Assembly: GCA_900315945.1 (NCBI GenBank)
Contig: ONAZ01000004.1
Coordinates: forward strand, 1-64,000
Direction: 5' to 3'
From: an uncultured Lachnospiraceae bacterium
Lineage (GTDB): Bacteria; Bacillota; Clostridia; Lachnospirales; Lachnospiraceae
Length of the DNA: 64,000 bases
The notes beneath the pieces are model-generated. The model searched no databases and was not told the DNA's origin. It saw only the letters and a program-made list of their open reading frames with translations. The position numbers and the translations under genes were made by a program. Shown here piece by piece: positions 28,915 through 37,468 of this stretch (position 1 is its first letter; each line of letters opens with the position of its first letter).

Positions 28915-29487
28915 ATGATTTTACTAATAGATAATTACGATAGCTTTTCATATAATCTCTACCAGATGCTAGGGAGTATAAGCTCTGACATTAGGGTTGT
29001 AAGAAATGATGATATAAGCCTATCAGAGATTAGAAGAATGGCAGATCACATAATATTAAGTCCTGGACCGGGACGACCAGAAAGGGCCGGAGTCTGCGAG
29101 GATGTTGTAAGAGAATTTGCAGGTAAGATACCAATCCTTGGAGTATGTCTTGGTCATCAGGCAATAGTTGAAGCATTTGGCGGAAATGTTAATCATGCAA
29201 AAAGGCTGATGCATGGGAAGAAGTCCGTAGCGTCAATTGAGAATTCGATATCGGTATTTCGAGGACTTCCAACCAATATTTCGGTGGCACGATATCATTC
29301 TCTCAGCGCTGAAGAGAAAGCGCTTCCAAGCGAACTTAGAATCATTGCTAAGGCAGAGGATGATGGTGAAATTATGGCAGTAAAGCATATCGATTATGAT
29401 GTATATGGCTTACAGTTCCATCCCGAATCCATCTTGACACCTGACGGCAAGAAGATACTTGGTAATTTCTTGAGGTATTCAGAGTGA
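28915..29487 (+). CDS. trpG: anthranilate synthase component II, glutamine amidotransferase
   Basis: TrpG hydrolyses glutamine and channels ammonia to TrpE. The class I amidotransferase triad is visible: the nucleophile in GVCLGHQA (Cys near residue 79), and QFHPESI (His and Glu near 170). The oxyanion region SPGPGRPE is near residue 50. Its 190 aa are standard. It starts 2 bp after the trpE stop and could also serve folate synthesis (PabA role), which sequence cannot decide. Confidence 0.95.
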   Translation: MILLIDNYDSFSYNLYQMLGSISSDIRVVRNDDISLSEIRRMADHIILSPGPGRPERAGVCEDVVREFAGKIPILGVCLGHQAIVEAFGGNVNHAKRLMHGKKSVASIENSISVFRGLPTNISVARYHSLSAEEKALPSELRIIAKAEDDGEIMAVKHIDYDVYGLQFHPESILTPDGKKILGNFLRYSE

Positions 29488-29533
29488 ATAGAAGCTTTAA
29501 ATGTTAGTAAAGAGTGCTTTTTGTATTCTGATA

Positions 29534-29562
29534 TTGATATTTAATACAATGCATATTATAAT
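29534..29562 (+). promoter_or_regulatory. promoter of the relB-PIN toxin-antitoxin pair
   Basis: TTGATA (29534-29539) and a perfect TATAAT (29557-29562) are spaced by 17 bases, about 60 bp before the antitoxin start. Confidence 0.65.
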
Positions 29563-29622
29563 ATAATTACAAATAAATAATAAACACATATAATTTGCAT
29601 TAGATTATAAGGAGATGATAAT

Positions 29623-29919
29623 ATGGCTGAACAAGTACTTATTCAATTTAGGGCGGACAAATCATTAAAGCAAGATGTGGCTGATATTTATAACCAATTA
29701 GGTCTGGATCTTCCCACAGCATTTCGTATGTTTATGGCAAAAAGTAAGCAGGTAAGAGGATTACCTTTTGATGCAGTTTTACCGGAAACAAATAAGAGAG
29801 AGGATTTTATAGACGCATTTAACGCATTGAGAGAGGAAGCGAAGGATTTGCCGGAGATGACTCTTGAAGAAATTAACGCTGAAATAGAGGCAACACGAAC
29901 TGAAAGAAAGAGGGGATAG
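29623..29919 (+). CDS. RelB/DinJ-family antitoxin
   Basis: This 98-aa protein is a type II antitoxin. The N-terminus (VLIQFRADKSLKQDVADIYN) is the ribbon-helix-helix DNA-binding part, and the following LGLDLPTAFRMFM is a hallmark of RelB/DinJ proteins. The acidic C-terminus probably wraps the toxin. AAGGAGATG precedes the start. The partner 3 bp downstream is a PIN nuclease rather than the RelE/YafQ toxin most often paired with DinJ. Confidence 0.88.
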   Translation: MAEQVLIQFRADKSLKQDVADIYNQLGLDLPTAFRMFMAKSKQVRGLPFDAVLPETNKREDFIDAFNALREEAKDLPEMTLEEINAEIEATRTERKRG

Positions 29920-29922
29920 GGT

Positions 29923-30339
29923 ATGGTATACGCTGTAATAGATACCAATGTCTTCGTGTCGGCTTTATTAACAAAGAATAGTGAATCTCCTACGGTAAAA
30001 ATATATAAAGCTATTTCAGATGGAATAATAACACCACTATATCATAGAGATATAATAAAGGAATATGAAGAGGTTCTTAAAAGACCAAAGTTTAATTTTT
30101 CTGAGAACAAGATAGAAGATATGCTTAATCTGATAATTAAATACGGTGTAGAAGTATTTCCAAAGTCAACAGGTGAAATACTTATTGATATGGATGATTT
30201 GATATTCTATGAGGTTGCTATGGAAAAAAGAGATGATAATTCTTATCTTGTTACCGGGAATCAGAAACACTATCCTATAAAAGAGTTTATTGTAACGCCC
30301 GCTGAAATGGTTGAAATACTAGATGGAATGAGGCAATAG
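29923..30339 (+). CDS. PIN-domain ribonuclease, putative toxin
   Basis: This 138-aa protein belongs to the COG1569-like PIN family of putative toxin components. Acidic active-site positions are visible: Asp7 in VIDTNVFVSAL, Glu in IIKEYEEVL (about 47), Asp near 102 (MEKRDDN) and the SYLVTGN segment with its final acidic/polar group. It would cleave RNA unless bound by the RelB-like antitoxin. The start, ATG 29923, lies within the spacing expected for coupling. Confidence 0.85.
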   Translation: MVYAVIDTNVFVSALLTKNSESPTVKIYKAISDGIITPLYHRDIIKEYEEVLKRPKFNFSENKIEDMLNLIIKYGVEVFPKSTGEILIDMDDLIFYEVAMEKRDDNSYLVTGNQKHYPIKEFIVTPAEMVEILDGMRQ

Positions 30340-30374
30340 TTTCTTCTGAATTCAAAATAATACTGGAATTATAT

Positions 30375-30405
30375 AAGCGAGAGGGTCAGTGCTTCTCGCT
30401 TTTTT
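30375..30405 (+). terminator. terminator after the toxin-antitoxin pair
   Basis: AAGCGAGA pairs with TCTCGCTT and is followed by TTTTTT. The rest of the gap to nadB (30406-30750) holds an AT-rich stretch without a gene I can support, and then the nadB control region. Confidence 0.88.
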
Positions 30406-30607
30406 GCTTTAAGAATCTATGGTTACTTGCGCTAGGTTTTCGTCCGGCAACATATTTTTTATCAATTTATTTATAGTTTTCTTTTTGTTTCTTGTTTTTT
30501 TGTTTTTAATATATAAACAAAGCATTATGAATGATTTAAGTACACAATAAAGAGAGAAAGCTATGTAAATGCCTATATTAATTATAACAGTGGTCAAGGA
30601 CGTTAAC

Positions 30608-30681
30608 TGTCAAGACACTAAAATGTTTTCGCTTCGCGCGCATTTGGTGTCAAGACACATAACTTGACATATAACTTGACA
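30608..30681 (+). promoter_or_regulatory. candidate NiaR operator cluster upstream of nadB
   Basis: The 11-mer TGTCAAGACAC occurs at 30608-30618 and again at 30648-30658, exactly 40 bp apart. Two further AACTTGACA units (30661-30669, 30673-30681) follow, the second overlapping the -35 box. The regulator NiaR is encoded in the same operon, so repression by NiaR bound to niacin is the natural reading. I did not compare this with a curated NiaR motif. Confidence 0.55.
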
Positions 30682-30704
30682 GACAAGCCGGTAGAGTATA
30701 CACT
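30676..30704 (+). promoter_or_regulatory. promoter of the nad operon
   Basis: TTGACA (30676-30681) and TACACT (30699-30704), 17-base spacer. The transcript leader would contain a stem pairing GCCGGTAGAGT (from 30687) with ACTCTATCGGC (to about 30726). Confidence 0.55.
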
Positions 30705-30750
30705 TATGTAGTATCACTCTATCGGCTTAATTTATTTAAAGGAAAAAACT

Positions 30751-32019
30751 ATGAATCAAAAATGTGATGTTGTAATTGTTGGAACCGGAGCAGCAGGACT
30801 TTATTCTGCATTAACATTTCCGGAGGATACTAATATCCATATGGTTACGAAAAGAAAAGTAGATGAATCTGATTCCTATCTTGCTCAAGGAGGAATATCT
30901 GTCCTTCTTGATGAAGAGGATTATGACGATTATTTTGAAGATACAATGAGGGCCGGGCATTTTGAGAATAAGAAGGATGCCGTTGATGTCATGATTAGGT
31001 CTTCAAATGATGTGATTGACGAGCTTATCGAATATGGAGTTGATTTTGAGAAGGACGCTGAAGGTAATCTGTCCTTTACAAAAGAGGGTGCTCATTCAAC
31101 AGCTCGAATTCTGTTTCATGAGGACGAGACGGGAAGGGAGATTACATCGACATTGTATAAGAGGGTCGCTGAAAGAAAGAACATCACAATCCATGAATAT
31201 ACAACAATGATAGATGTTATATCCGAGAATAATGTCTGCGGTGGAATAGTTGTAATTAACGATAGAAGGGAAATATCTGTAATTGAAGCAAATGATGTAA
31301 TTCTTGCCTGCGGAGGCATCGGTGGATTATATAAGAATTCCACGAACTTCCCGCATATTACAGGAGACGCTATTGCAATTGCAATAAAGCATGGTGTGGA
31401 AGTAGAGAATCTTGATTATGTTCAGATTCACCCGACCACACTTTACTCTAAGAATCCGGGAAGAAGATTCTTAATATCAGAATCGGTTCGCGGAGAAGGA
31501 GCAGTTCTTCTTGATAAATACGGCAATAGATTCACAGACGAATTACAACCGAGAGATGTTGTTACAAAGGCTATAAGAGAACAGATGAAGAAGGACAATA
31601 CCGAATACGTTCTTGAAGATATGAGACCACTCGGCAAGCAAACGATACTTCATCATTTTCCAAACATTTATGAACGATGCAAACAGGAAGGCTATGATGT
31701 AATTAACGAACCAATTCCTGTTGTGCCGGCTCAACATTACCACATGGGTGGTGTTAAGGTTGACTTAAACAGTGAGTCTACGATGAGCGGATTATATGTC
31801 GTTGGAGAAGCTGCATGTAACGGTGTTCATGGCAAGAATCGTCTTGCAAGTAATTCGCTTCTCGAAGCACTTGTTTTTGCTAAGCGTGCTGCCGAAGATA
31901 TTATGGCATCGGGAGATACCGGTCTTGATAATTATTATATCGATTATGAAGAATACAAAGATTTGGACGATTTGTTTGATGAGTATCGAACCAGCGCATT
32001 AAAGCAGATTGTAGAATAA
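30751..32019 (+). CDS. nadB: L-aspartate oxidase
   Basis: NadB oxidises L-aspartate to iminoaspartate with FAD, the first step of de novo NAD synthesis. The N-terminal dinucleotide motif is VIVGTGAAGLYSAL (residues 8-21). The active-site region has SYLAQGGISV, VQIHPTTLY, RGEGAVLLD and HYHMGGVKVD; the final ASNSLLEALVFAKRAA segment contacts FAD. At 422 aa it lacks most of the C-terminal helical extension of the E. coli enzyme, as is usual in Clostridia. It is followed by nadC. Confidence 0.95.
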   Translation: MNQKCDVVIVGTGAAGLYSALTFPEDTNIHMVTKRKVDESDSYLAQGGISVLLDEEDYDDYFEDTMRAGHFENKKDAVDVMIRSSNDVIDELIEYGVDFEKDAEGNLSFTKEGAHSTARILFHEDETGREITSTLYKRVAERKNITIHEYTTMIDVISENNVCGGIVVINDRREISVIEANDVILACGGIGGLYKNSTNFPHITGDAIAIAIKHGVEVENLDYVQIHPTTLYSKNPGRRFLISESVRGEGAVLLDKYGNRFTDELQPRDVVTKAIREQMKKDNTEYVLEDMRPLGKQTILHHFPNIYERCKQEGYDVINEPIPVVPAQHYHMGGVKVDLNSESTMSGLYVVGEAACNGVHGKNRLASNSLLEALVFAKRAAEDIMASGDTGLDNYYIDYEEYKDLDDLFDEYRTSALKQIVE

Positions 32020-32039
32020 TAGGAAATGTGGAGGATAAG

Positions 32040-32891
32040 ATGGATAATATTACAATGAAACTCAATGCTGATAAGTATTTACTTATGGCTCTTGAGGAAG
32101 ATATTACAAGTGAGGATGTGTCAACTAATGCAGTAATGCCTGATTATAAGAAGGGTACTGTTGATCTTATTTGTAAAGAGGATGGAATAATTGCCGGACT
32201 TGACGTGTTTGGAAGGGTGTTCCATTTATTGGACACATCTACTGTGATTAATTATAAGGTTAAGGATGGTGAAAATGTTAAGAAGGGCGATCTCTTAGCT
32301 ACTGTTACAGGTGATATAAGAGTATTACTTTCAGGAGAGCGTGTAGCACTTAATTATCTTCAGAGAATGAGTGGAATTGCAACATATACCAATCAACTTG
32401 TAAAGCTTCTTGAGGGAAGTAAGACAACTCTTCTTGATACTAGAAAGACAACACCTAATCAGAGGATTTTCGAGAAATATGCAGTTAGAATAGGTGGAGG
32501 CTGTAATCATAGATATAACCTGTCAGATGGTGTCATGCTCAAAGATAATCATATTGGCGCAGCAGGCTCTATCACTAAGGCAATTCAAATGGCAAAAGAA
32601 TATGCGCCTTTTGTACGAAAAGTAGAAGTGGAAGTTGAGACACTAGAACAGGTAAAGGAAGCAGCCGATGCCGGTGCGGATATAATTATGCTTGATAATA
32701 TGGATATAGATACTATAAAAAAGGCAATTGAAATAATAGATGGACGTGCCCAGACTGAATGCTCAGGTAACGTTACTAAAGAGAATATTGATAGATTAAC
32801 AGACATAGGTGTTGATTTTATTTCTAGTGGAGCACTTACACATTCAGCACCAATAATGGATATTTCTATGAAGAATTTGAGGGCGATTTAG
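32040..32891 (+). CDS. nadC: nicotinate-nucleotide pyrophosphorylase (quinolinate phosphoribosyltransferase)
   Basis: NadC converts quinolinate and PRPP to nicotinate mononucleotide. It shows the ALEEDITSEDVST N-terminal motif, the SGERVALNYLQRMSGIAT block (about residues 100-117), the DTRKTTP PRPP/quinolinate motif (near 133), RIGGGCNHRYNLSDGVMLKDNH (about 155-176, cut here by position) and the C-terminal SSGALTHSAP. ATG 32040 follows GGAGG with 5-base spacing; a GTG at 32028 is unlikely. Its 283 aa are typical. Confidence 0.96.
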   Translation: MDNITMKLNADKYLLMALEEDITSEDVSTNAVMPDYKKGTVDLICKEDGIIAGLDVFGRVFHLLDTSTVINYKVKDGENVKKGDLLATVTGDIRVLLSGERVALNYLQRMSGIATYTNQLVKLLEGSKTTLLDTRKTTPNQRIFEKYAVRIGGGCNHRYNLSDGVMLKDNHIGAAGSITKAIQMAKEYAPFVRKVEVEVETLEQVKEAADAGADIIMLDNMDIDTIKKAIEIIDGRAQTECSGNVTKENIDRLTDIGVDFISSGALTHSAPIMDISMKNLRAI

Positions 32892-32922
32892 TAATAAAGT
32901 ACTTAAGTGTGGAGTAATTATT

Positions 32923-33450
32923 ATGACAACTAATGAGAGAAGAAGGGAAATATTAAAAAAATTAAAAAAAGCCAAAGGGGCTGTCCCTGCAAAAGAATTA
33001 GCATTAGACTTCGGAGTGAGTCGTCAGATTATTGTAGGCGACATGGCAGTTATTAGAGCAAATAACCCTGAGATTATATCAACTAATAGAGGATATATTC
33101 TTGGAGAAAAAAGTGCATTTACCAGAGAATTCAAGGTTAAGCACGGACCTGACAGGGTTAAGGAAGAGTTGACACTAATTGTTGATGCTGGAGGAAGTGT
33201 AAAAAATGTTAGTATAAGTCATAGAGCTTATGGTAGAATATCAGCAGAAATGAGTATTAGTTCTAGACAGGATGTTATTGAATTCGTTGAACGTTTGCTT
33301 GACAGTAAGTCGACACTACTTGGTAGCGTAACAAGTGGATATCATTATCATCTTGTTGAAGCAGCTAGCGAAGATAGATTGGATTTGATAGAAGAGAAGC
33401 TTAATGAGGCAGGATTTCTAGTGCCACTACTGCCTTGGGAGCGTGAGTAG
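32923..33450 (+). CDS. niaR: NiaR/YrxA-type niacin-responsive repressor (HTH-11 + 3H domains)
   Basis: This 175-aa transcriptional repressor controls NAD synthesis genes. The N-terminal winged helix (residues 5-58, with KELALDFGVSRQIIVGDMAVIRA) is HTH_11. The C-terminal 3H domain carries the three His that name it, in KVKHGPD (about 74), SISHRAY (about 102) and GYHYH (about 142), which bind metal and nicotinic acid. Being encoded inside the nadBC-nadA operon suggests autoregulation through the TGTCAAGACA sites before nadB. Confidence 0.92.
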   Translation: MTTNERRREILKKLKKAKGAVPAKELALDFGVSRQIIVGDMAVIRANNPEIISTNRGYILGEKSAFTREFKVKHGPDRVKEELTLIVDAGGSVKNVSISHRAYGRISAEMSISSRQDVIEFVERLLDSKSTLLGSVTSGYHYHLVEAASEDRLDLIEEKLNEAGFLVPLLPWERE

Positions 33451-33483
33451 GAGATACATTACGTATACGAAAGGAATATAACT

Positions 33484-34395
33484 ATGACAGTAAGAGAAGT
33501 ACAGGAAGAAATAATTAGACTTAAGAAGGAAAAGGATGTATGTATTTTAGCCCATGCATATCAGGATCAATCAATATTTGAAGTGGCAGATTATATTGGT
33601 GATTCTTTTGGTCTTAGTGTGCAGGGCAGGGATGCTAAGAATGAGAACATAATGATGTGCGGTGTTAGATTTATGGCTGAGACTTGTAAGGTTCTTTCTC
33701 CTGAGAAGAGAGTGTTCTTGCCAAATCCTATTGCTGGATGTCCAATGGCAGAGCAAATGTCTTTAGAAGATTTGAAAGAATTAAAAAAACAGTATCCAGA
33801 CCATGCTGTTGTGTGTTATATTAATACAACGTCAGAACTTAAGACAGAATGTGACCTATGCGTTACAAGTTCCTCTGCTGTAAGGTTAGTTGGTGGACTT
33901 AAGGAAGATAAGATTCTTTTTATACCAGATCCTAATCTTGGCGCTTTTGTGGCAAGTAAGATGCCAGAGAAGGAATTTGTATATTATAATGGTGGATGTC
34001 CAAGACATATTATAATAAGCCACGATGACGTAGTTAAGGCTAAGAAGGCTCACCCAGATGCGCTACTTCTAGTGCATCCTGAATGTAGACCGGAAGTTGT
34101 AAAGGAAGCAGACTTTGTTGGTGCAACAACTGCTATTATGGACTATGCTAAGGAGTCTGATAAGAAAGAATTCATTATCGGAACAGAAAATAGTATAGTA
34201 GAACATCTTCAATTTGATTGTCCAGATAAGATGTTCTATCCACTATCTGTTAAATTATCATGCATGAATATGCGTGTTACAACATTATATGATATATATA
34301 ATACTTTAAGAGGTGTAGGCGGAGAAGAGATAACACTTGATAAAGATGTTATTGAAGGCGCCGCTAGATGCATCAATAGAATGATTGAGGGATAA
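33484..34395 (+). CDS. nadA: quinolinate synthase A
   Basis: NadA condenses iminoaspartate with dihydroxyacetone phosphate to quinolinate, using a [4Fe-4S] cluster. It contains the HAYQ segment (about 24), the MMCGVRFMAET block (Cys near 58), CDLCVTSSSAVRLV (near 119), HPECRPEV (Cys near 200) and the late SCMNMR/CPD cysteines. Its 303 aa match the Bacillus-like class. AAAGGAATATAACT precedes the start. The operon order nadB-nadC-niaR-nadA is complete for de novo synthesis to NaMN. Confidence 0.95.
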   Translation: MTVREVQEEIIRLKKEKDVCILAHAYQDQSIFEVADYIGDSFGLSVQGRDAKNENIMMCGVRFMAETCKVLSPEKRVFLPNPIAGCPMAEQMSLEDLKELKKQYPDHAVVCYINTTSELKTECDLCVTSSSAVRLVGGLKEDKILFIPDPNLGAFVASKMPEKEFVYYNGGCPRHIIISHDDVVKAKKAHPDALLLVHPECRPEVVKEADFVGATTAIMDYAKESDKKEFIIGTENSIVEHLQFDCPDKMFYPLSVKLSCMNMRVTTLYDIYNTLRGVGGEEITLDKDVIEGAARCINRMIEG

Positions 34396-34397
34396 GG

Positions 34398-35576
34398 ATG
34401 TCGAAAGACCTTGAGAACAAAGAAGAAACAATTGAAAATGATGAGACATTAGGCGAAGAAAAGAAGGTAAAGAAAAAGAAGCCTGTACATAAAATAATTC
34501 TGGGATACACTGGATTTATATTAGCGCTTCTTCTAATTCTTTATACTGCTTGTATGTTCCTTAAGATGACAGAGCCTGTTAATGTGGCAAGTCTTCAGGG
34601 AATATATAAAGAGAAGAATACACTTGATGTAGTTTTAATTGGCGCAAGCGAAGCTTACGCCAATTATTGTGCGCCATTAGCTTATGAAGAATTTGGTTAT
34701 ACATCATACTCTTATGGTGTATCAGGTGTACCAGGTAGTTTGTATAAGTCAATGATAAGAGAGGTTACTGATAATCAGAATCCTAAGCTTATTGTTGTGG
34801 AGATGAACGGCCTGTTACAGAAGGACTACTACTATGACAGACAGGGAAATCTTCATGGCTATCTTGACAATATAAACTATGGTGACAATAGAAATGAAGC
34901 TATAGAATATGCTGTGGCAGATAAGGATAAAGATGATTTCAAAACTGTTAACTTCCTTAATGTATATCATAATAGCTGGAAGGATCCTGGCAAATGTATA
35001 GCTACTCTTTTTACAAGAATAGGATTATTCCTTGAGCCTAAATCTAATCTCAAGGGTTACTCTACAAGAGCTAAGACTGCTTCTACAGATGATTTTGATA
35101 TAACTAAGAGTAATTATTTTACTGATAAGAGTAAAGCTATATTCGAGGATTTATTAACATACTGTAATGAACAAGGGTTGCAGAATGTGTTATTTGTTAG
35201 ATTCCCACACCAGAATAAGGATACTGAACCTGAGATTGCAGCAGTATTAAGTGAGATGGCAGAAGCCCATGGCTATAAATTTGTTGATTTTAGTCGTGCA
35301 AAGGAAGAAGCTGGAATTGTTATGGTAGAAGATTATTATAACGACGAGCATTTAAACGCAAGGGGCGCAAGGAAGTTCACATCTTATTTTGGTAATTATC
35401 TTATGAATAATTATGATATAAAAGGTGAATATTCTGAAGAACTTAAGAAGAGTTGGGAAGATAGTGTACAGAAGACTGAGGAAATATTGACTAGAGCAGA
35501 GCAGGATATAGAGGATAATTTGGGAAGAAATTATTATGAATTAAGTGTATACTTACCAAAGTGGTTAAATGTGTAG
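34398..35576 (+). CDS. membrane-anchored SGNH-like (DltD-like) protein
   Basis: This 392-aa protein has a charged Glu/Lys cytoplasmic start, one transmembrane segment (about residues 34-56) and an extracytoplasmic SGNH-hydrolase-like domain. The block I motif is DVVLIGASEAYAN (about 77-89) with the Ser, and the Asp-x-x-His equivalent is NDEHLNARGARKF near residue 320. In dlt, alginate and similar systems such proteins work with an MBOAT acyltransferase, which lies at the end of this cassette. It is not close enough to be named dltD. It begins 2 bp after nadA, so it may be read with the nad operon. Confidence 0.78.
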   Translation: MSKDLENKEETIENDETLGEEKKVKKKKPVHKIILGYTGFILALLLILYTACMFLKMTEPVNVASLQGIYKEKNTLDVVLIGASEAYANYCAPLAYEEFGYTSYSYGVSGVPGSLYKSMIREVTDNQNPKLIVVEMNGLLQKDYYYDRQGNLHGYLDNINYGDNRNEAIEYAVADKDKDDFKTVNFLNVYHNSWKDPGKCIATLFTRIGLFLEPKSNLKGYSTRAKTASTDDFDITKSNYFTDKSKAIFEDLLTYCNEQGLQNVLFVRFPHQNKDTEPEIAAVLSEMAEAHGYKFVDFSRAKEEAGIVMVEDYYNDEHLNARGARKFTSYFGNYLMNNYDIKGEYSEELKKSWEDSVQKTEEILTRAEQDIEDNLGRNYYELSVYLPKWLNV

Positions 35577-35599
35577 ATAGTTAAGAAAGGACTTGTTAA

Positions 35600-37195
35600 A
35601 TGGAAAATGTGCTTCAGTGGTTAGAGACTACAGTACAAAGACTTCCTGAGAAAGTGGCATTTACAAGCGAGACAGAAGATGGAACAGATGTAGAAGTGAC
35701 TTTTAAGGAAGTATATGATAAGGCTAGAATGATAGGTTCAACTATTGTTAAAACAGATGATACTACTCCTGCGGGAGTATTCTCTGCGAGAACTGCTACG
35801 ACACCTATTTTGTTCATGGCTTGTGTATATGCAGGCAGAGCATATGCACCTATTGATATGGCTCTTCCAGAGGCAAGAATAGGTAAGATTCTAGATAACC
35901 TTATGCCAGATGTAATTCTTGTTGACAAAGAAAGCTTTAGCAGTTTTGCAAAGTTATGCAAGGATATTTATCCAGATAAGTCTTGGGATGTTGTTGTAGT
36001 TGATTTCGAAAATGCAACAATTGAAAAATATAATAATTCGAATTATGAATCACCTGCATCTGAGAACAGCTTAGAGGATGATTTAATAAAAAGTGATTTG
36101 TTACAAAATGTTCGAGAAAAAGCAAAACCTAGTGATCCATTATATATTATCCATACATCTGGTTCGTCAGGAAGGCCAAAAGGCGTTGTAACAAGCCATG
36201 AATCACTAATTAATTATATTGATAGCTATGGTGATGTTATGGGAATTGAAGAAAGTGACAGATTTGGTAATCAATCCCCACTAGATTATATAGCTGCAAT
36301 TCGTGATATTTATTTGCCATTTAAGTATGGAGCAAGTTCATTTATTATTCCAAAGAAATATTTTATGGATCCTAATGCTTTATTTACATACTTAAATGAC
36401 AAAGAAGTTACAGCAGTGGGTTGGAGTGTATCGGCTCTTACTGTTCCATTAAGCCTTGGAGCTTTCGAGGAAGTTAAGCTTAATACACTTCGTAAAATAT
36501 GCTTCTCTGGTTCTGTTATGCCTTGTTCTGCACTTAAGGTATGGCAGGAGAATTTACCAGATGCATTATTCGTTAATCAATATGGACCTACTGAAGCCAC
36601 AGCAAGCTGTACATACTATGTTGTAAATCATGTTGTGGATGAATCTGAAGTACTTCCTATCGGAAAGGCATATAAAGGATACGATGTGTTCTTGACAGAT
36701 CTTGAATGTGATAGTAAGGTTATCACAGATGAGGATACTGAAGGTCAGATTACAGTAGCAGGTATATCTCTTGCTATTGGTTATTTCAATGATCCTGATA
36801 GAACAAATGAGAACTTTGTAGAACGTGAACTATCTGATGGAACAACTAAGAGGATATATAAGACAGGTGACATAGGTACTATTCATAATGGAGTCTTCGA
36901 ATTTCATGGAAGAATGGATAGACAGATTAAGCACATGGGACATAGAGTAGAATTAGATGAAGTTGAATGTGCAGCTAATTCTGTTGAAAATGTTGCAGAA
37001 AGCTGTTGTATTTATAAGAAAGAAAAGGAAAGCTTGATCCTTTACTATTCTGGTGATGCAACAAAGAGAGATTTGTCCCTAGCCCTTAGAGAATTAATAC
37101 CTGGATTTATGGTGCCACGTAAGATAATTCAATTAGATGAGCTACCAAAGCTACCAAATGGTAAAATTGATATTAAAGAATTGGAGGAAAGGTAA
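35600..37195 (+). CDS. amino-acid adenylating enzyme (DltA/NRPS adenylation-like)
   Basis: This stand-alone adenylation domain activates an amino acid and loads it on a carrier protein. Core motifs run in order: the P-loop YIIHTSGSSGRPKGVV (about residues 176-191), the substrate pocket LDYIAAIRDIY (about 230) with the Asp expected to bind the alpha-amino group, NQYGPTEAT (about 330), YKTGDIG (about 420), GRMDRQIKHMGHRVEL (about 437-452) and the C-terminal LPNGKID lysine motif. The pocket differs from what I expect for D-alanine in DltA, so the substrate is open. It is followed 2 bp later by a carrier protein gene. AAAGGA precedes ATG 35600. Confidence 0.85.
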   Translation: MENVLQWLETTVQRLPEKVAFTSETEDGTDVEVTFKEVYDKARMIGSTIVKTDDTTPAGVFSARTATTPILFMACVYAGRAYAPIDMALPEARIGKILDNLMPDVILVDKESFSSFAKLCKDIYPDKSWDVVVVDFENATIEKYNNSNYESPASENSLEDDLIKSDLLQNVREKAKPSDPLYIIHTSGSSGRPKGVVTSHESLINYIDSYGDVMGIEESDRFGNQSPLDYIAAIRDIYLPFKYGASSFIIPKKYFMDPNALFTYLNDKEVTAVGWSVSALTVPLSLGAFEEVKLNTLRKICFSGSVMPCSALKVWQENLPDALFVNQYGPTEATASCTYYVVNHVVDESEVLPIGKAYKGYDVFLTDLECDSKVITDEDTEGQITVAGISLAIGYFNDPDRTNENFVERELSDGTTKRIYKTGDIGTIHNGVFEFHGRMDRQIKHMGHRVELDEVECAANSVENVAESCCIYKKEKESLILYYSGDATKRDLSLALRELIPGFMVPRKIIQLDELPKLPNGKIDIKELEER

Positions 37196-37197
37196 TT

Positions 37198-37434
37198 ATG
37201 GAAACAAAAGAAACTATTATTGAGATTTTAGAAGAGATTAGACCAGATGTTGATTTCGAGAATGAGACATCTCTTGTTGATGGAAATGTATTAGAATCAT
37301 TTGATATTGTATCACTTGTATCAGAATTATCTGATGAATTTGATATTACAATTAGACCAAAAGACCTTGTACCAGAGAATTTTAACTCTGTAGATGCAAT
37401 GGTTAAGCTTGTTAATACTTTAGTAGAAGAGTAA
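37198..37434 (+). CDS. acyl/peptidyl carrier protein (DltC-like)
   Basis: This 78-aa four-helix carrier protein probably holds the activated amino acid on a phosphopantetheine arm. The attachment serine lies in VLESFDIVSL (Ser near residue 35), which fits the D/E-S-F/L pattern. It is strongly acidic, as usual. The start codon follows GGAGGAAAGG and lies 2 bp after the adenylating enzyme. It corresponds to DltC in the dlt system. Confidence 0.88.
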   Translation: METKETIIEILEEIRPDVDFENETSLVDGNVLESFDIVSLVSELSDEFDITIRPKDLVPENFNSVDAMVKLVNTLVEE

Positions 37435-37468
37435 TTCTCTATTAATTAAGTTTTAGAATGGAGAGATC

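Noticed and set aside
30409..30597. Minus-strand open frame of 62 codons before nadB
   Set aside because: It has only a TTG start, no ribosome binding site and a low-complexity Lys/Asn composition; it is probably chance in AT-rich DNA.
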